Shown here in pieces: positions 31,712-39,927 of a stretch of DNA of 64,000 nucleotides. The notes under the pieces are model-generated. The model ran no database searches, was not told where the DNA came from, and saw only the letters and a program-made list of their open reading frames with translations. The position numbers and the translations under genes are program-made. Within the stretch, counting starts at the first letter, position 1; each line of letters opens with the position of its first letter. This DNA is from Carnobacterium divergens DSM 20623 (GTDB taxonomy: Bacteria; Bacillota; Bacilli; Lactobacillales; Carnobacteriaceae): contig NZ_JQLO01000001.1 of assembly GCF_000744255.1 (NCBI RefSeq), positions 1,488,001 through 1,552,000 on the forward strand. Direction: 5' to 3'.

Positions 31712-32467
31712 TTATTTTCCCGCTTCTTGAAGTTTGGTAATATACTCTTCTAACGATAAATCATGATCTATAATGTAGGCAGCATTTTCTTTTCCAACAT
31801 ATCTAAAATGCCATGACTCATAACTAATTTTAGTAAGATCTTCTTTGTGTTTAGGAAATCTTAAAATAAAGCCATAATCTTTCATTGTTTGAACAAGCCA
31901 TTTTTGAGAGGCAGTTTGATCATATTCAGGAATTAATCCTTTACCTGTTGCCAACCATTCATCGTCAACAATATCAATCGCTAAAGCTGTTTGATGTTCA
32001 CTTGATCCAGGAAAAGCGACATATTTTTTTGTTTCAGCAACAGCATCATCATAACTCATCCCTTGGCTTTGGTTGTCTGAAATGGATTGGTTGTATACTT
32101 GTTTTTGTAAATCATATGAACGATAGCTAGAAACTAATACCATATTAAAGCCAGCTTCTTTGGCTGCGTTCATCCAAGCATTGTAATCTGTTTCCATTCG
32201 TTCATCAATTTGTAGGCCATTTGGCAAAACCTTCAATGGTGTTTCAATGGCTTCCATTGGGTGGTCATTGTTGACTAAAATTAAATTCCAATTATTTGAA
32301 GATACGTTAGGTAAAGGATCTTCTTGTTTCTTTGTTTTTGTTGCTGTGTCTTTGGCTATTTCTTTTGAATGGGAAGTGTCCTTATTAGATTCCGCAGTTG
32401 TTCCAGAAAATTGACATCCACTTAGAATTGTTAAACTTAATAACACGATTGATACTTTTTTGTACAT
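31712..32467 (-). CDS. VanY-family D-Ala-D-Ala carboxypeptidase lipoprotein
   Basis: A 251-residue lipoprotein with signal peptide and lipobox LSGC (Cys18), a Ser/Thr-rich linker to about residue 60, and a metallopeptidase domain of the VanY/DdcY type. Zn and catalytic residues are seen in SSEHQTALAIDIVDD (His and Asp) and ESWHFRYVG (His). It trims the terminal D-Ala of stem peptides; alone, it is not evidence of vancomycin resistance. Promoter unclear in the AT-rich gap upstream. Confidence 0.9.
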   Translation of the reverse strand: MYKKVSIVLLSLTILSGCQFSGTTAESNKDTSHSKEIAKDTATKTKKQEDPLPNVSSNNWNLILVNNDHPMEAIETPLKVLPNGLQIDERMETDYNAWMNAAKEAGFNMVLVSSYRSYDLQKQVYNQSISDNQSQGMSYDDAVAETKKYVAFPGSSEHQTALAIDIVDDEWLATGKGLIPEYDQTASQKWLVQTMKDYGFILRFPKHKEDLTKISYESWHFRYVGKENAAYIIDHDLSLEEYITKLQEAGK

Positions 32468-32843
32468 AACTTAAAACTCCAATTCTTTTATTCAAATTTT
32501 ATGTGCCAGTCATTTATGTAAGTTGTTCATAAATAATCAGAGCAATAAACAGTCTGAGATATTTTTCGAATAATTATTTTAATAGAAGCGATTCTTAAAG
32601 TAGACTCATTTACTAAATGCAACTGTTTTTAAAATTAATAGATAACTTAAAATTTGTCAAAAAAACAAGACTATTTTTAAGATAAATCTATTGTTATCGT
32701 TATTTAAAAACTACTATCAAAAATAAAAATGGACAAAAATAAGCTTCTTGCTAATAAAATAATTTTTACTATTAAACATCTAGAGCTATCATACCATTAA
32801 AAAGTTAATTTTTTAATAAGCAATTTACTTCCTTTCATTATTT
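32468..32843. other. AT-rich intergenic region between vanY-like gene and HTH gene
   Basis: About 376 bases without a gene on either strand. The only structure I see is an inverted repeat ATTTATG/CATAAAT at 32512-32534, close to the expected promoter of the carboxypeptidase gene, and a weak TTAAAAA/TTTTTAA repeat near 32800. No ORF with a credible ribosome-binding site, riboswitch or tRNA is visible. Confidence 0.5.
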
Positions 32844-32884
32844 AAATAAAAAAAGGAATTTGCTTTTATTCACAAATTCCTTTT
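32844..32884 (-). terminator. Terminator after the HTH gene
   Basis: AAAAGGAATTTG pairs perfectly with CAAATTCCTTTT across a ten-base loop, followed by Ts on the minus strand. Confidence 0.85.
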
Positions 32885-32891
32885 ATAATCG

Positions 32892-33428
32892 TTATTCAAT
32901 TATTTTAAACTCTTCTTCAATATTTTCATTAAACCATTCTAGTAGATCTTGTTTTTCTGTTTCAATCTGCTGTTGGATTACACCTGGTAAACGCAACTCA
33001 ATTCGATCTTTATAGCTCCAAAAGTCATAATTCATTTCAATGCTTAGTGTTGTTACGGCTGGTTTTAATTGAGACGATTGATTTGTCTTTTGATCTGACT
33101 GTTTGAATTTAAGCGTTGCTACTCCAGTATCTACCCATTTTTTTGCAACATGAAATTTGATTGATTGAAATTCAGTGACTGGATTGGCTTCGACTTCTGG
33201 TAAAATTGTCGCATTTCGGCATACTTTTTGAACAAGCATCCATTCGTATTCCGTAAACAATCGAGCGATTTTCTGCATATTTTCACTTTTCAGTCCTTGC
33301 TCGCCTTTTTTCCAGCGATCCCAACTTTGAGGGGTGATTCCTAATTGATCTTTATAAAATGCCTTTTCACTTACATATTTTTCCTTAATAGCCATTAAAA
33401 CAATTCTAACAAGTGCTTGATTCATCAT
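32892..33428 (-). CDS. Uncharacterised HTH protein
   Basis: 178 residues. The first 60 look like a phage-repressor-like helix-turn-helix (KAFYKDQLGITPQSWDRWKKGEQGLKSENMQKIARLF). The remaining part contains predicted strands and a C-terminal acidic helix (QDLLEWFNENIEEEFKIIE); I do not recognise it. AAGGAGG lies five bases before the first ATG. A palindrome sits inside its promoter, consistent with autoregulation. Conserved proteins of this type occur in lactic acid bacteria, function unknown. Confidence 0.7.
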   Translation of the reverse strand: MMNQALVRIVLMAIKEKYVSEKAFYKDQLGITPQSWDRWKKGEQGLKSENMQKIARLFTEYEWMLVQKVCRNATILPEVEANPVTEFQSIKFHVAKKWVDTGVATLKFKQSDQKTNQSSQLKPAVTTLSIEMNYDFWSYKDRIELRLPGVIQQQIETEKQDLLEWFNENIEEEFKIIE

Positions 33429-33476
33429 TGGTTCCTCCTTAGAATAAAAAGTTAAATGATTGCTACAACTACCTTT

Positions 33477-33504
33477 ATTTTACACTTAATAAGTGAATTT
33501 ACAA
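33477..33504 (-). promoter_or_regulatory. Promoter of the HTH gene with palindrome in the spacer
   Basis: Minus strand -35 TTGTAA (33499-33504), 16-base spacer, -10 TAAAAT (33477-33482). The palindrome CACTTAATAAGTG (33483-33495) fills most of the spacer, an ideal place for autorepression. Confidence 0.6.
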
Positions 33505-33523
33505 CTATTACGATATCTGAACA

Positions 33524-33564
33524 TCAAAAAAAGTTCCTTATTAATATTTTAATAAGGAACTTTT
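33524..33564 (-). terminator. Terminator after the AI-2E-family transporter
   Basis: AAAAGTTCCTTATTA and its complement form a long perfect stem followed by seven Ts on the minus strand. Confidence 0.9.
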
Positions 33565-33570
33565 AAACAG

Positions 33571-34599
33571 TTAACTTTCTTTTTTAGTCAGTTTACGGCG
33601 AATCGTTTTCACATCCAGTAAGTCTAATAAGAAAATAAAAATTGGAATTCCAACTATCAACCCCCAGACTCCAAAGAAACGCTCAGAAAACATTAAAATA
33701 ATAAAGGTATAAAAAATAGGAAGCTCTGTTTTTGAAGACATTAATTTAGGATTTAAGACATAGGATTCAAGCATGTGCACGATACAAATCATTCCTAAAA
33801 CATAGAGTACATCTTGGAAACCACCTACTGTATAGGCAATCAAACTTAAAGGAATACAAGAGATAAAGGCTCCAGCTACTGGAATTAGACTTAAAATAAA
33901 GACCATAATCGCCAGTGTTAATAATTGAGGAAAGCCTAAAATGTATAACCCTATCATCGTAATCACTGTATTCACAATCGCAATTAAGAATTGCGCTTCA
34001 ATCACAACTCCAAAAGTATCAATAAATTTCCCACCTAAATAAGCGACATCCTTAGCAAACCAACCAATTTTACTTTTGAAAAATAACTTACTAAAACTCG
34101 CAACACGCTCTTCTTCTACTGAAAAGAAAAAGCTTAAAATGAAAGATAAAACGAACGTTAAACTCATTGAGCCAATGCTTGTAATATAACTAAAGATCAA
34201 AGCAATTCCCGATTTCACTTGATCTTTAATTTCAGCGCTATCTAAATTTCGACCGATCCAATCTAAAATCACACTATTATTATGTGGTTTTTCATAGAAA
34301 TGGTAAACCGATTCAATCATTTGTCCCGTTTGAAAAATCAGTTTTGGTACGTAGTGTGTCACTGCAAAATAAAATAAAGAAACAATCAATAAATACGTAA
34401 CCACCACAATAATTTTAGGGGATATTTTAACTCGTTTTTGAATTGATTTTACTAACCGCATTACTAAATAGGTAAAAATAAAAGTTAATAAAATTAAGCT
34501 TAAAACTTCTTTAATTAAGTATAAAACCAAACAAATTACTAAAAAAACGACAAAACGTCTTAGTGACGCATTTTGTCTAAACTTCTCCCATGTTGTCAT
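33571..34599 (-). CDS. AI-2E family transporter (YdbI/TqsA-like)
   Basis: 342 residues, seven to eight membrane segments arranged as in the AI-2E superfamily: a cluster of N-terminal segments, a cytoplasmic/amphipathic middle, and the C-terminal block FPQLLTLAIMVFILSLIPVAGAFISCIPLSL followed by LYVLGMICIVHMLESYVLNPKLM, the family's most conserved stretch. Members may export signals, Na+ or other solutes; assignment to AI-2 is historic. Monocistronic. Confidence 0.88.
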   Translation of the reverse strand: MTTWEKFRQNASLRRFVVFLVICLVLYLIKEVLSLILLTFIFTYLVMRLVKSIQKRVKISPKIIVVVTYLLIVSLFYFAVTHYVPKLIFQTGQMIESVYHFYEKPHNNSVILDWIGRNLDSAEIKDQVKSGIALIFSYITSIGSMSLTFVLSFILSFFFSVEEERVASFSKLFFKSKIGWFAKDVAYLGGKFIDTFGVVIEAQFLIAIVNTVITMIGLYILGFPQLLTLAIMVFILSLIPVAGAFISCIPLSLIAYTVGGFQDVLYVLGMICIVHMLESYVLNPKLMSSKTELPIFYTFIILMFSERFFGVWGLIVGIPIFIFLLDLLDVKTIRRKLTKKES

Positions 34600-34811
34600 T
34601 CACCTTCAACCCCTTCATTTCTATTCTAACCTATGAAACACTATAAGAAAATCGTTTTTGAAAAAATCAAGACGATTTTAGTGATTTCTTTAATTGATTA
34701 TTGAAAAAGGAATAATTCAGCCCATTTTTTATACTATGAATTGACTACTTCTTTTGTTACAATGATGCTGAAAGATGATTGATTTATCTTCATTCTTAGG
34801 AAGTTTTTATA

Positions 34812-35780
34812 TTGAAAACAGTCAACTGGGCAATACTAGGTTTAGGGGATATCGCAAGTAGCTTTGCCACTAGCTTTAAGGCACCAAACGCTACGCTTTA
34901 TGCAGCGGGGTCACGTTCTCTTGAAAAAGCAAAAGCATTTACAGAAAAGCATCAAATTGAAAACGCTTATGGCAATTACGATGATCTATTAAAGGATCCA
35001 GCCATCGACATCGTTTACATTGCAACACCTCACAGTCATCACTATGACTTGATTATGAAAAGTCTTCAGGCAGGAAAACATGTTCTTTGTGAAAAAGCCA
35101 TTACAATGAATGGTACACAATTAAAAGCAGCTATGGATTTGGCAGCTGAAAAGCACTTGATTTTATCTGAGGCTATGACGATTTACCATATGCCACTTTA
35201 CCATAAATTAAAAGAACTTGTAGATGGTGGAACCATTGGAAAATTAAAAATGCTCCAAGTTTCATTTGGAAGCTTAAAGGAAACTGATCCTACTAATCGT
35301 TTTTACAATAAAGCCCTCGCTGGTGGCGCTTTATTTGATATTGGCACTTATGCGTTATCTTTTACTCGTTTCTTTTTAAATAGTCAGCCAAATGAAATCT
35401 TAACCACTATGAATCTATTTGAAACAGGTGTGGATGAGCAATCAGGGATTATTTTGAAAAATAAAGACAATGAAATGGCTGTTGTTTCACTTACCTTCCG
35501 TGCCAAAATGCCAAAACGAGGAATCATCGCTTGCGAAGACGGTTATATCACTGTAGATGATTACCCTCGTGCAACGTCAGCGACATTAACTCGACCTGAT
35601 GGAAAAACAGAACTTATTGAAGCTGGAAATAGTGGAGAGGCGTTAAATTACGAGGCTACTGCCCTGACAGATTGGATATTAGCAAATAAAAAAGATCCTT
35701 TCTTACCACTTTCATACGATGTCTTAACTATAATGGATACCGTTCGTGAACGATGGGGATTACATTACGACTTTGAATAA
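34812..35780 (+). CDS. Gfo/Idh/MocA family oxidoreductase
   Basis: NAD(P)-dependent dehydrogenase of 322 residues. The Rossmann motif is WAILGLGDIASSFATSF (about 5-21), and the catalytic region reads GKHVLCEKAITMNGTQL with the family's E-K-(P/A) Lys. Related to D-xylose/dihydrodiol dehydrogenases, but the sugar is not predictable. The start is a TTG at 34812 after AGGAAG. Isolated gene divergent from the AI-2E-family transporter. Confidence 0.85.
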   Translation: MKTVNWAILGLGDIASSFATSFKAPNATLYAAGSRSLEKAKAFTEKHQIENAYGNYDDLLKDPAIDIVYIATPHSHHYDLIMKSLQAGKHVLCEKAITMNGTQLKAAMDLAAEKHLILSEAMTIYHMPLYHKLKELVDGGTIGKLKMLQVSFGSLKETDPTNRFYNKALAGGALFDIGTYALSFTRFFLNSQPNEILTTMNLFETGVDEQSGIILKNKDNEMAVVSLTFRAKMPKRGIIACEDGYITVDDYPRATSATLTRPDGKTELIEAGNSGEALNYEATALTDWILANKKDPFLPLSYDVLTIMDTVRERWGLHYDFE

Positions 35781-35784
35781 AACT

Positions 35785-35834
35785 AAAAAATCATAGTATG
35801 TATTGGTATGAGACCAATACATACTATGATTTTT
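35785..35834. terminator. Bidirectional terminator after the oxidoreductase and the liv operon
   Basis: A 22-base perfect stem with a five-base loop (35786-35807 and 35813-35834), with A/T runs on both sides, between convergent genes. Confidence 0.95.
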
Positions 35835-35837
35835 ATT

Positions 35838-36488
35838 TTATTTGCCATTTTTCAAAAGACACGAACTTACATGGTAGTGCTGCTGGGTTAACATCTCTTT
35901 AATTTTCGCATCATCGGTACTTGCCACTTGAATCACGACTTGCGTTAACCCTGTCTTACGATATACGGCAATTTGATCGATACTCATCTTTTCTGTGGCA
36001 AATAAGTGAGTAATGTTTTCTAAAATACCAGTATGATCTTCTGGAATATCTACTACAACGCGACAGCCTTGATTGTAATAGCCTAGTAAATCAATAAATG
36101 CATCAAAAATATCCTTTTCTGTGATGATTCCCACTACTTGATTTTGGTTTTCAACGACTGGTAAGACACTAATCTGATTCTCTCGCATTCTTACCGCAGC
36201 CTCTTCTAGTAAAGCATTTGGGGAAATCGTTTTAACATCGGTTAGCATAATTTCCTTAACCGTCGTTTTAGTCAACAGATAGTTTAATTCATGAATGCTT
36301 AAGCTCGTTGCAGTGGATGGTGAATTTTGTTGAATTACACCTTCTGTTACTAACCCAATTAACTGCCCCTTTTCAACTACTGGCAAGCGATGGATTTTAT
36401 GGGCTTTCATCACATCCAATGCTTCTAAAATTTTTGTATCTTGCGAAATGGTAATCACTTCTTTTGACATATACGTATGGACATCCAT
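35838..36488 (-). CDS. CBS-pair and ACT domain protein (AcuB-like)
   Basis: 216 residues: two CBS motifs (about 5-55 with KIHRLPVVEKGQLIGLVTE and 75-130 with QISVLPVVENQNQVVGIITEKD), then an ACT-like domain (about 140-205, GCRVVVDIPEDHTGILENI). CBS pairs bind adenine nucleotides and ACT domains bind amino acids. It starts three bases after livF, making it the last gene of the liv operon, so a branched-chain-amino-acid sensing role is inferred. Similar proteins are named AcuB by homology only. Confidence 0.85.
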   Translation of the reverse strand: MDVHTYMSKEVITISQDTKILEALDVMKAHKIHRLPVVEKGQLIGLVTEGVIQQNSPSTATSLSIHELNYLLTKTTVKEIMLTDVKTISPNALLEEAAVRMRENQISVLPVVENQNQVVGIITEKDIFDAFIDLLGYYNQGCRVVVDIPEDHTGILENITHLFATEKMSIDQIAVYRKTGLTQVVIQVASTDDAKIKEMLTQQHYHVSSCLLKNGK

Positions 36489-36491
36489 TGG

Positions 36492-37196
36492 TTACCCTCC
36501 TAGATAAGCTTTTTGAACTTCATCGCTGGCTAATAATTCTTTTCCTGTTCCTGTTAATACAACTTTCCCAGTTTCAAGAACGTATCCTCGATCAGCTATT
36601 GAAAGAGCGGCTTTCGCATTTTGTTCAATCAAAAGCACTGTCGTTCCTTGTTGATTAATAGCTTCGATAATATTAAAAATTTCTTTAATGAAGATAGGCG
36701 CTAGCCCCATTGACGGTTCGTCGAGAAGCAACAACTTTGGTCGTGACATCATTGCTCGCCCCATTGCTACCATTTGTTGCTCACCACCTGATAATGTGGC
36801 GGTATCTTGTTTCTTTCGTTCGGCTAAAACAGGAAAACGATCATAGATGTGTTCGAGGTCTTTTTTGATTTCAGCTTTATCTTTTCTTAAATAAGCACCT
36901 AACTCAAGATTTTCTAAAACGGTCATACCGCTGAAAACATGGCGTCCTTCCGGAACAAGAGAAATGCCTGCTTCCACAATTTTTTTAGTCGTCGCTTTTT
37001 GAATGGCTTGATTTTTAAAGAGAATCTCTCCTTGACTGCTTCGATGTAAGCCTGTAATTGCTTTTAAAATCGTTGATTTCCCGGCCCCGTTGGCACCAAT
37101 CAGCGACACGATTTCGCCTTCATGAACATCAAAATTAATCTTGTTAATTGCTTGAATTACTCCATAATGAACTGATAAATCGGATACTTTTAACAT
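36492..37196 (-). CDS. livF: Branched-chain amino-acid ABC transporter ATPase LivF
   Basis: 234-residue ATPase. Walker A GANGAGKST at about 39-47, signature LSGGEQQMV, Walker B LLLLDEPSMGLAP, switch His replaced as in LivF proteins (LIEQNAKAAL). The ATG at 37196 follows AGGTGG and starts one base after the livG stop; a longer frame overlapping livG is less likely. Works with LivG, LivH, LivM and LivJ. Confidence 0.95.
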   Translation of the reverse strand: MLKVSDLSVHYGVIQAINKINFDVHEGEIVSLIGANGAGKSTILKAITGLHRSSQGEILFKNQAIQKATTKKIVEAGISLVPEGRHVFSGMTVLENLELGAYLRKDKAEIKKDLEHIYDRFPVLAERKKQDTATLSGGEQQMVAMGRAMMSRPKLLLLDEPSMGLAPIFIKEIFNIIEAINQQGTTVLLIEQNAKAALSIADRGYVLETGKVVLTGTGKELLASDEVQKAYLGG

Positions 37197-37197
37197 A

Positions 37198-37971
37198 CTA
37201 GTCACCACCTAAATAGGCCTTAATAACAGCCTCATTATTTTTAATCTCATTTGGCGTTCCATGTGCAATCATGCGACCGTATTCTAAAACATAGATTCGT
37301 TCACACACCTTCATTACTAAAGACATATCGTGTTCAATCAACAAAATAGTCATTTGAAATTGTTGTTGAATTTGGCGAATCAAGACTGTTAACTCAGCTG
37401 TTTCTTGCGGATTCATCCCAGCTGCCGGTTCATCTAAAAATAAAATTTTAGGCTTTGTTGCTAAAGCACGAACGATTTCTAATCTTCGTTGCTCCCCATA
37501 AGGTAAGTTTTTAGCTAATTCCTTTTCTTTTGTTTCTAATTTGAACAATTTAAGCAACGCTATAGCTTCTTGTTTCATTTTTTCTTCCGATTGATAAAAC
37601 GCTGGGGTTCTTAAAATACTTCGTAAAGTACCTACCTTATCTTTGCCATGCATCGCAATTAAAACATTGTCCAACACAGTTAGTTCTTTAAATAAACGAA
37701 TGTTTTGAAATGTTCTTGCTAAACCTAAATCAGTAATTTTATAGGGCTTCTTGCCATTAAGTCTCTGCGTTTTATTGTTTACAGTTAAATCAATGGTTCC
37801 TTCGGATGGAGCATAAACGCCTGTTAACAAGTTAAATAAGGTCGTTTTACCCGCACCATTTGGCCCAATTAATCCCACCAATTCATTATTTCCTAATTCT
37901 AAATTCACCATTGAAACAGCCGCTAAACCGCCAAAGTTCTTCGTTAATTTTTTTACTTCTAATAAACTCAT
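37198..37971 (-). CDS. livG: Branched-chain amino-acid ABC transporter ATPase LivG
   Basis: 257-residue ATPase. Walker A GPNGAGKTT, the LivG-type RTFQNIRLFKELTVLDNVLIAMH segment, signature LPYGEQRRLEIVRAL, Walker B ILFLDEPAAGMNP, and switch LIEHDMSLVM. Start overlaps the livM stop (37968-37971, ATGA). Confidence 0.96.
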   Translation of the reverse strand: MSLLEVKKLTKNFGGLAAVSMVNLELGNNELVGLIGPNGAGKTTLFNLLTGVYAPSEGTIDLTVNNKTQRLNGKKPYKITDLGLARTFQNIRLFKELTVLDNVLIAMHGKDKVGTLRSILRTPAFYQSEEKMKQEAIALLKLFKLETKEKELAKNLPYGEQRRLEIVRALATKPKILFLDEPAAGMNPQETAELTVLIRQIQQQFQMTILLIEHDMSLVMKVCERIYVLEYGRMIAHGTPNEIKNNEAVIKAYLGGD

Positions 37972-38939
37972 TCTTCTCCCTCCTTTTTAGGAGAATTTTT
38001 ATGCAACCGATCAAGCAATCCTTTAATCGTAAATTCTTTTGTGCCTAACAAACCAGAAGGTTTAAATACCATAATCGCAATCAATGCTACCGCATAGATA
38101 ATCATTCTAATTGCACCAAAATCTTGCAAAACAATATTGATAATCCCTAATAGAATAGCTGCAATAAAGGTTCCGGTAATACTCCCTAAACCACCAAAAA
38201 CCACAATAATTAAAATATCAACAGATTTCATAAAACCAAAATCAGATGGATTAATCACACTGAAGTAAGTCGCGTGTAACGAACCTGCGATACTTGCCGT
38301 CGCTGCGCCAATGATAAAGGCAATGGTTTTGTATTTTGTCGTATAAATTCCCATTGATTCTGCTGCAATCTCATCTTCTCGAACAGCAATTGTCGCTCTT
38401 CCCGGACTACTACGAATGTAATTTACAATGATAATGGTTGTTAAAACTACAAAGATAAATAAAATTTGCCATGTTGTAAAGTACGGAATGCCACTTAAAC
38501 CAGCAGCTCCATTTGTCAAATCTCCCATATTTAAAATAGCGATTCGAATGATTTCTGACACACCTAATGTTGCAATGGCCAAATAATCTCCTTTTAAACG
38601 TAACGTTGGAATTCCAACTACCAACGCCACCAAACTAGCTACGGCTATCCCAAGTAAAATACCCGCTGCAAACCCTAGCATTGTAGGAATTTTTAAAGTC
38701 ATAATTCCACAACAATACGCACCAATCGACATAAAACCTGCGTGACCCAATGAAAATTGTCCCGAAAATCCGATAATCAAATTCAACCCTAGCGCTAAAA
38801 TGATGTTAAGACCAATTGTAATCAGGGTGATTTCATAAAAAGCATCAATTAATCCAAGATAAATTCCTAACCAAATGAGTAAATAAGCGCCCGCAATAAA
38901 AATGAGCCAGCCAAGATTGTATTTATTAAATTGTTTCAT
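37968..38939 (-). CDS. livM: Branched-chain amino-acid ABC transporter permease LivM
   Basis: 323-residue permease with about nine to ten membrane segments. LIIGFSGQFSLGHAGFMSIGAY and the EAA-like GRATIAVREDEIAAESMGI loop are typical of LivM. ATG at 38939 follows AGGTGA. Part of livJHMGF. Confidence 0.95.
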   Translation of the reverse strand: MKQFNKYNLGWLIFIAGAYLLIWLGIYLGLIDAFYEITLITIGLNIILALGLNLIIGFSGQFSLGHAGFMSIGAYCCGIMTLKIPTMLGFAAGILLGIAVASLVALVVGIPTLRLKGDYLAIATLGVSEIIRIAILNMGDLTNGAAGLSGIPYFTTWQILFIFVVLTTIIIVNYIRSSPGRATIAVREDEIAAESMGIYTTKYKTIAFIIGAATASIAGSLHATYFSVINPSDFGFMKSVDILIIVVFGGLGSITGTFIAAILLGIINIVLQDFGAIRMIIYAVALIAIMVFKPSGLLGTKEFTIKGLLDRLHKNSPKKEGEE

Positions 38940-38948
38940 TTTTATCAC

Positions 38949-39827
38949 CTACACTTTTTCTTTTGTATTTTTTCCAAGAAGTCCAGAAGGCTTCACAACT
39001 AAGATTAAAATTAAGATGCCATAAACTACTGCATCCTTAATCATTGAATTGCCATATCCGCTAATTAATGTTTCAATAATTCCGATAGTAAATCCTCCAA
39101 ACATCGCTCCTGGAATAATGCCAATTCCACCTAAAACAGCTGCGATAAAAGCTTTCAATCCGGGTGCTGTTCCCATCATTGGCGCAATCGAATTATAATA
39201 AATCCCTACCAAAACACCCGCGGCACCCGCTAATGCGGAACCAATCGCAAAGGTAAATGAAATAGTATTGTCTACATTAATTCCCATCAATTTAGCCGAA
39301 TCTGCATCCACGCTTACTGCACGCATGGCTTTCCCCATTTTGGTTTTTTTCACAATAAACTGCAACGCCAACATCAAAACAACGGTCACAACAAAAATAG
39401 TAATCTGTTGTTCATTGATGGTAATGCCCCAAAATTCATAACTTTTATTTTTGATTGTCTCAGGGAACGCCCGAACTTCAGGTCCCATAATCAGCAGCAC
39501 TGTGTACTGCAATAAGAAGGACACACCAATTGCGGTAATCAAAGCCGCTACTCTGGTTGCCTTTCGTAAAGGTTTATAGGCTACACGTTCAATTATAACT
39601 CCTAAGATTGCACAAAAAATCATTGAAAAAAGTAAAGCTGGAATAAGTCCAAGATTAAAATTACGAATAACAGTATATCCCACGTAAGAGCCAACCATGT
39701 AGATTTCACCATGAGCAAAGTTGATTAATTTGATAATGCCATAAACCATTGTATAGCCTAGCGCGATCAATGCATAAATACTGCCTAAGGACAGTCCGTT
39801 TATTAGTTGTTGAATTAAGTTATCCAT
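38949..39827 (-). CDS. livH: Branched-chain amino-acid ABC transporter permease LivH
   Basis: 292-residue permease, about eight membrane segments. GLSLGSIYALIALGYTMVYGI and INFAHGEIYMVGSY are family motifs, with MGKAMRAVSVDADSAKLMGI as the EAA-like loop. ATG at 39827 follows TGAGGTG. A hairpin separates it from the upstream livJ gene. Confidence 0.95.
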   Translation of the reverse strand: MDNLIQQLINGLSLGSIYALIALGYTMVYGIIKLINFAHGEIYMVGSYVGYTVIRNFNLGLIPALLFSMIFCAILGVIIERVAYKPLRKATRVAALITAIGVSFLLQYTVLLIMGPEVRAFPETIKNKSYEFWGITINEQQITIFVVTVVLMLALQFIVKKTKMGKAMRAVSVDADSAKLMGINVDNTISFTFAIGSALAGAAGVLVGIYYNSIAPMMGTAPGLKAFIAAVLGGIGIIPGAMFGGFTIGIIETLISGYGNSMIKDAVVYGILILILVVKPSGLLGKNTKEKV

Positions 39828-39875
39828 TTGACACCTCACTATTCATTAGTTTGCAAAGAAATCTTTGCCATTTTT

Positions 39876-39920
39876 AAATCAAAAAGGCGCTAGGCAAGCG
39901 TTACACCTAGTCACCTTTTT
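39876..39920 (-). terminator. Hairpin/partial terminator between livJ and livH
   Basis: AAAAAGG and CTAGG pair with CCTAG and CCTTTTT, forming an interrupted stem with a T-tail, inside the operon. It could give the usual excess of binding protein over permease. A second small hairpin GCAAAG/CTTTGC lies at 39853-39868. Confidence 0.7.
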
Positions 39921-39927
39921 ACTTGGA

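Noticed and set aside
31712-32467. Vancomycin resistance determinant
   Set aside because: A lone VanY-type lipoprotein without vanHAX or vanRS; common housekeeping-type carboxypeptidase.
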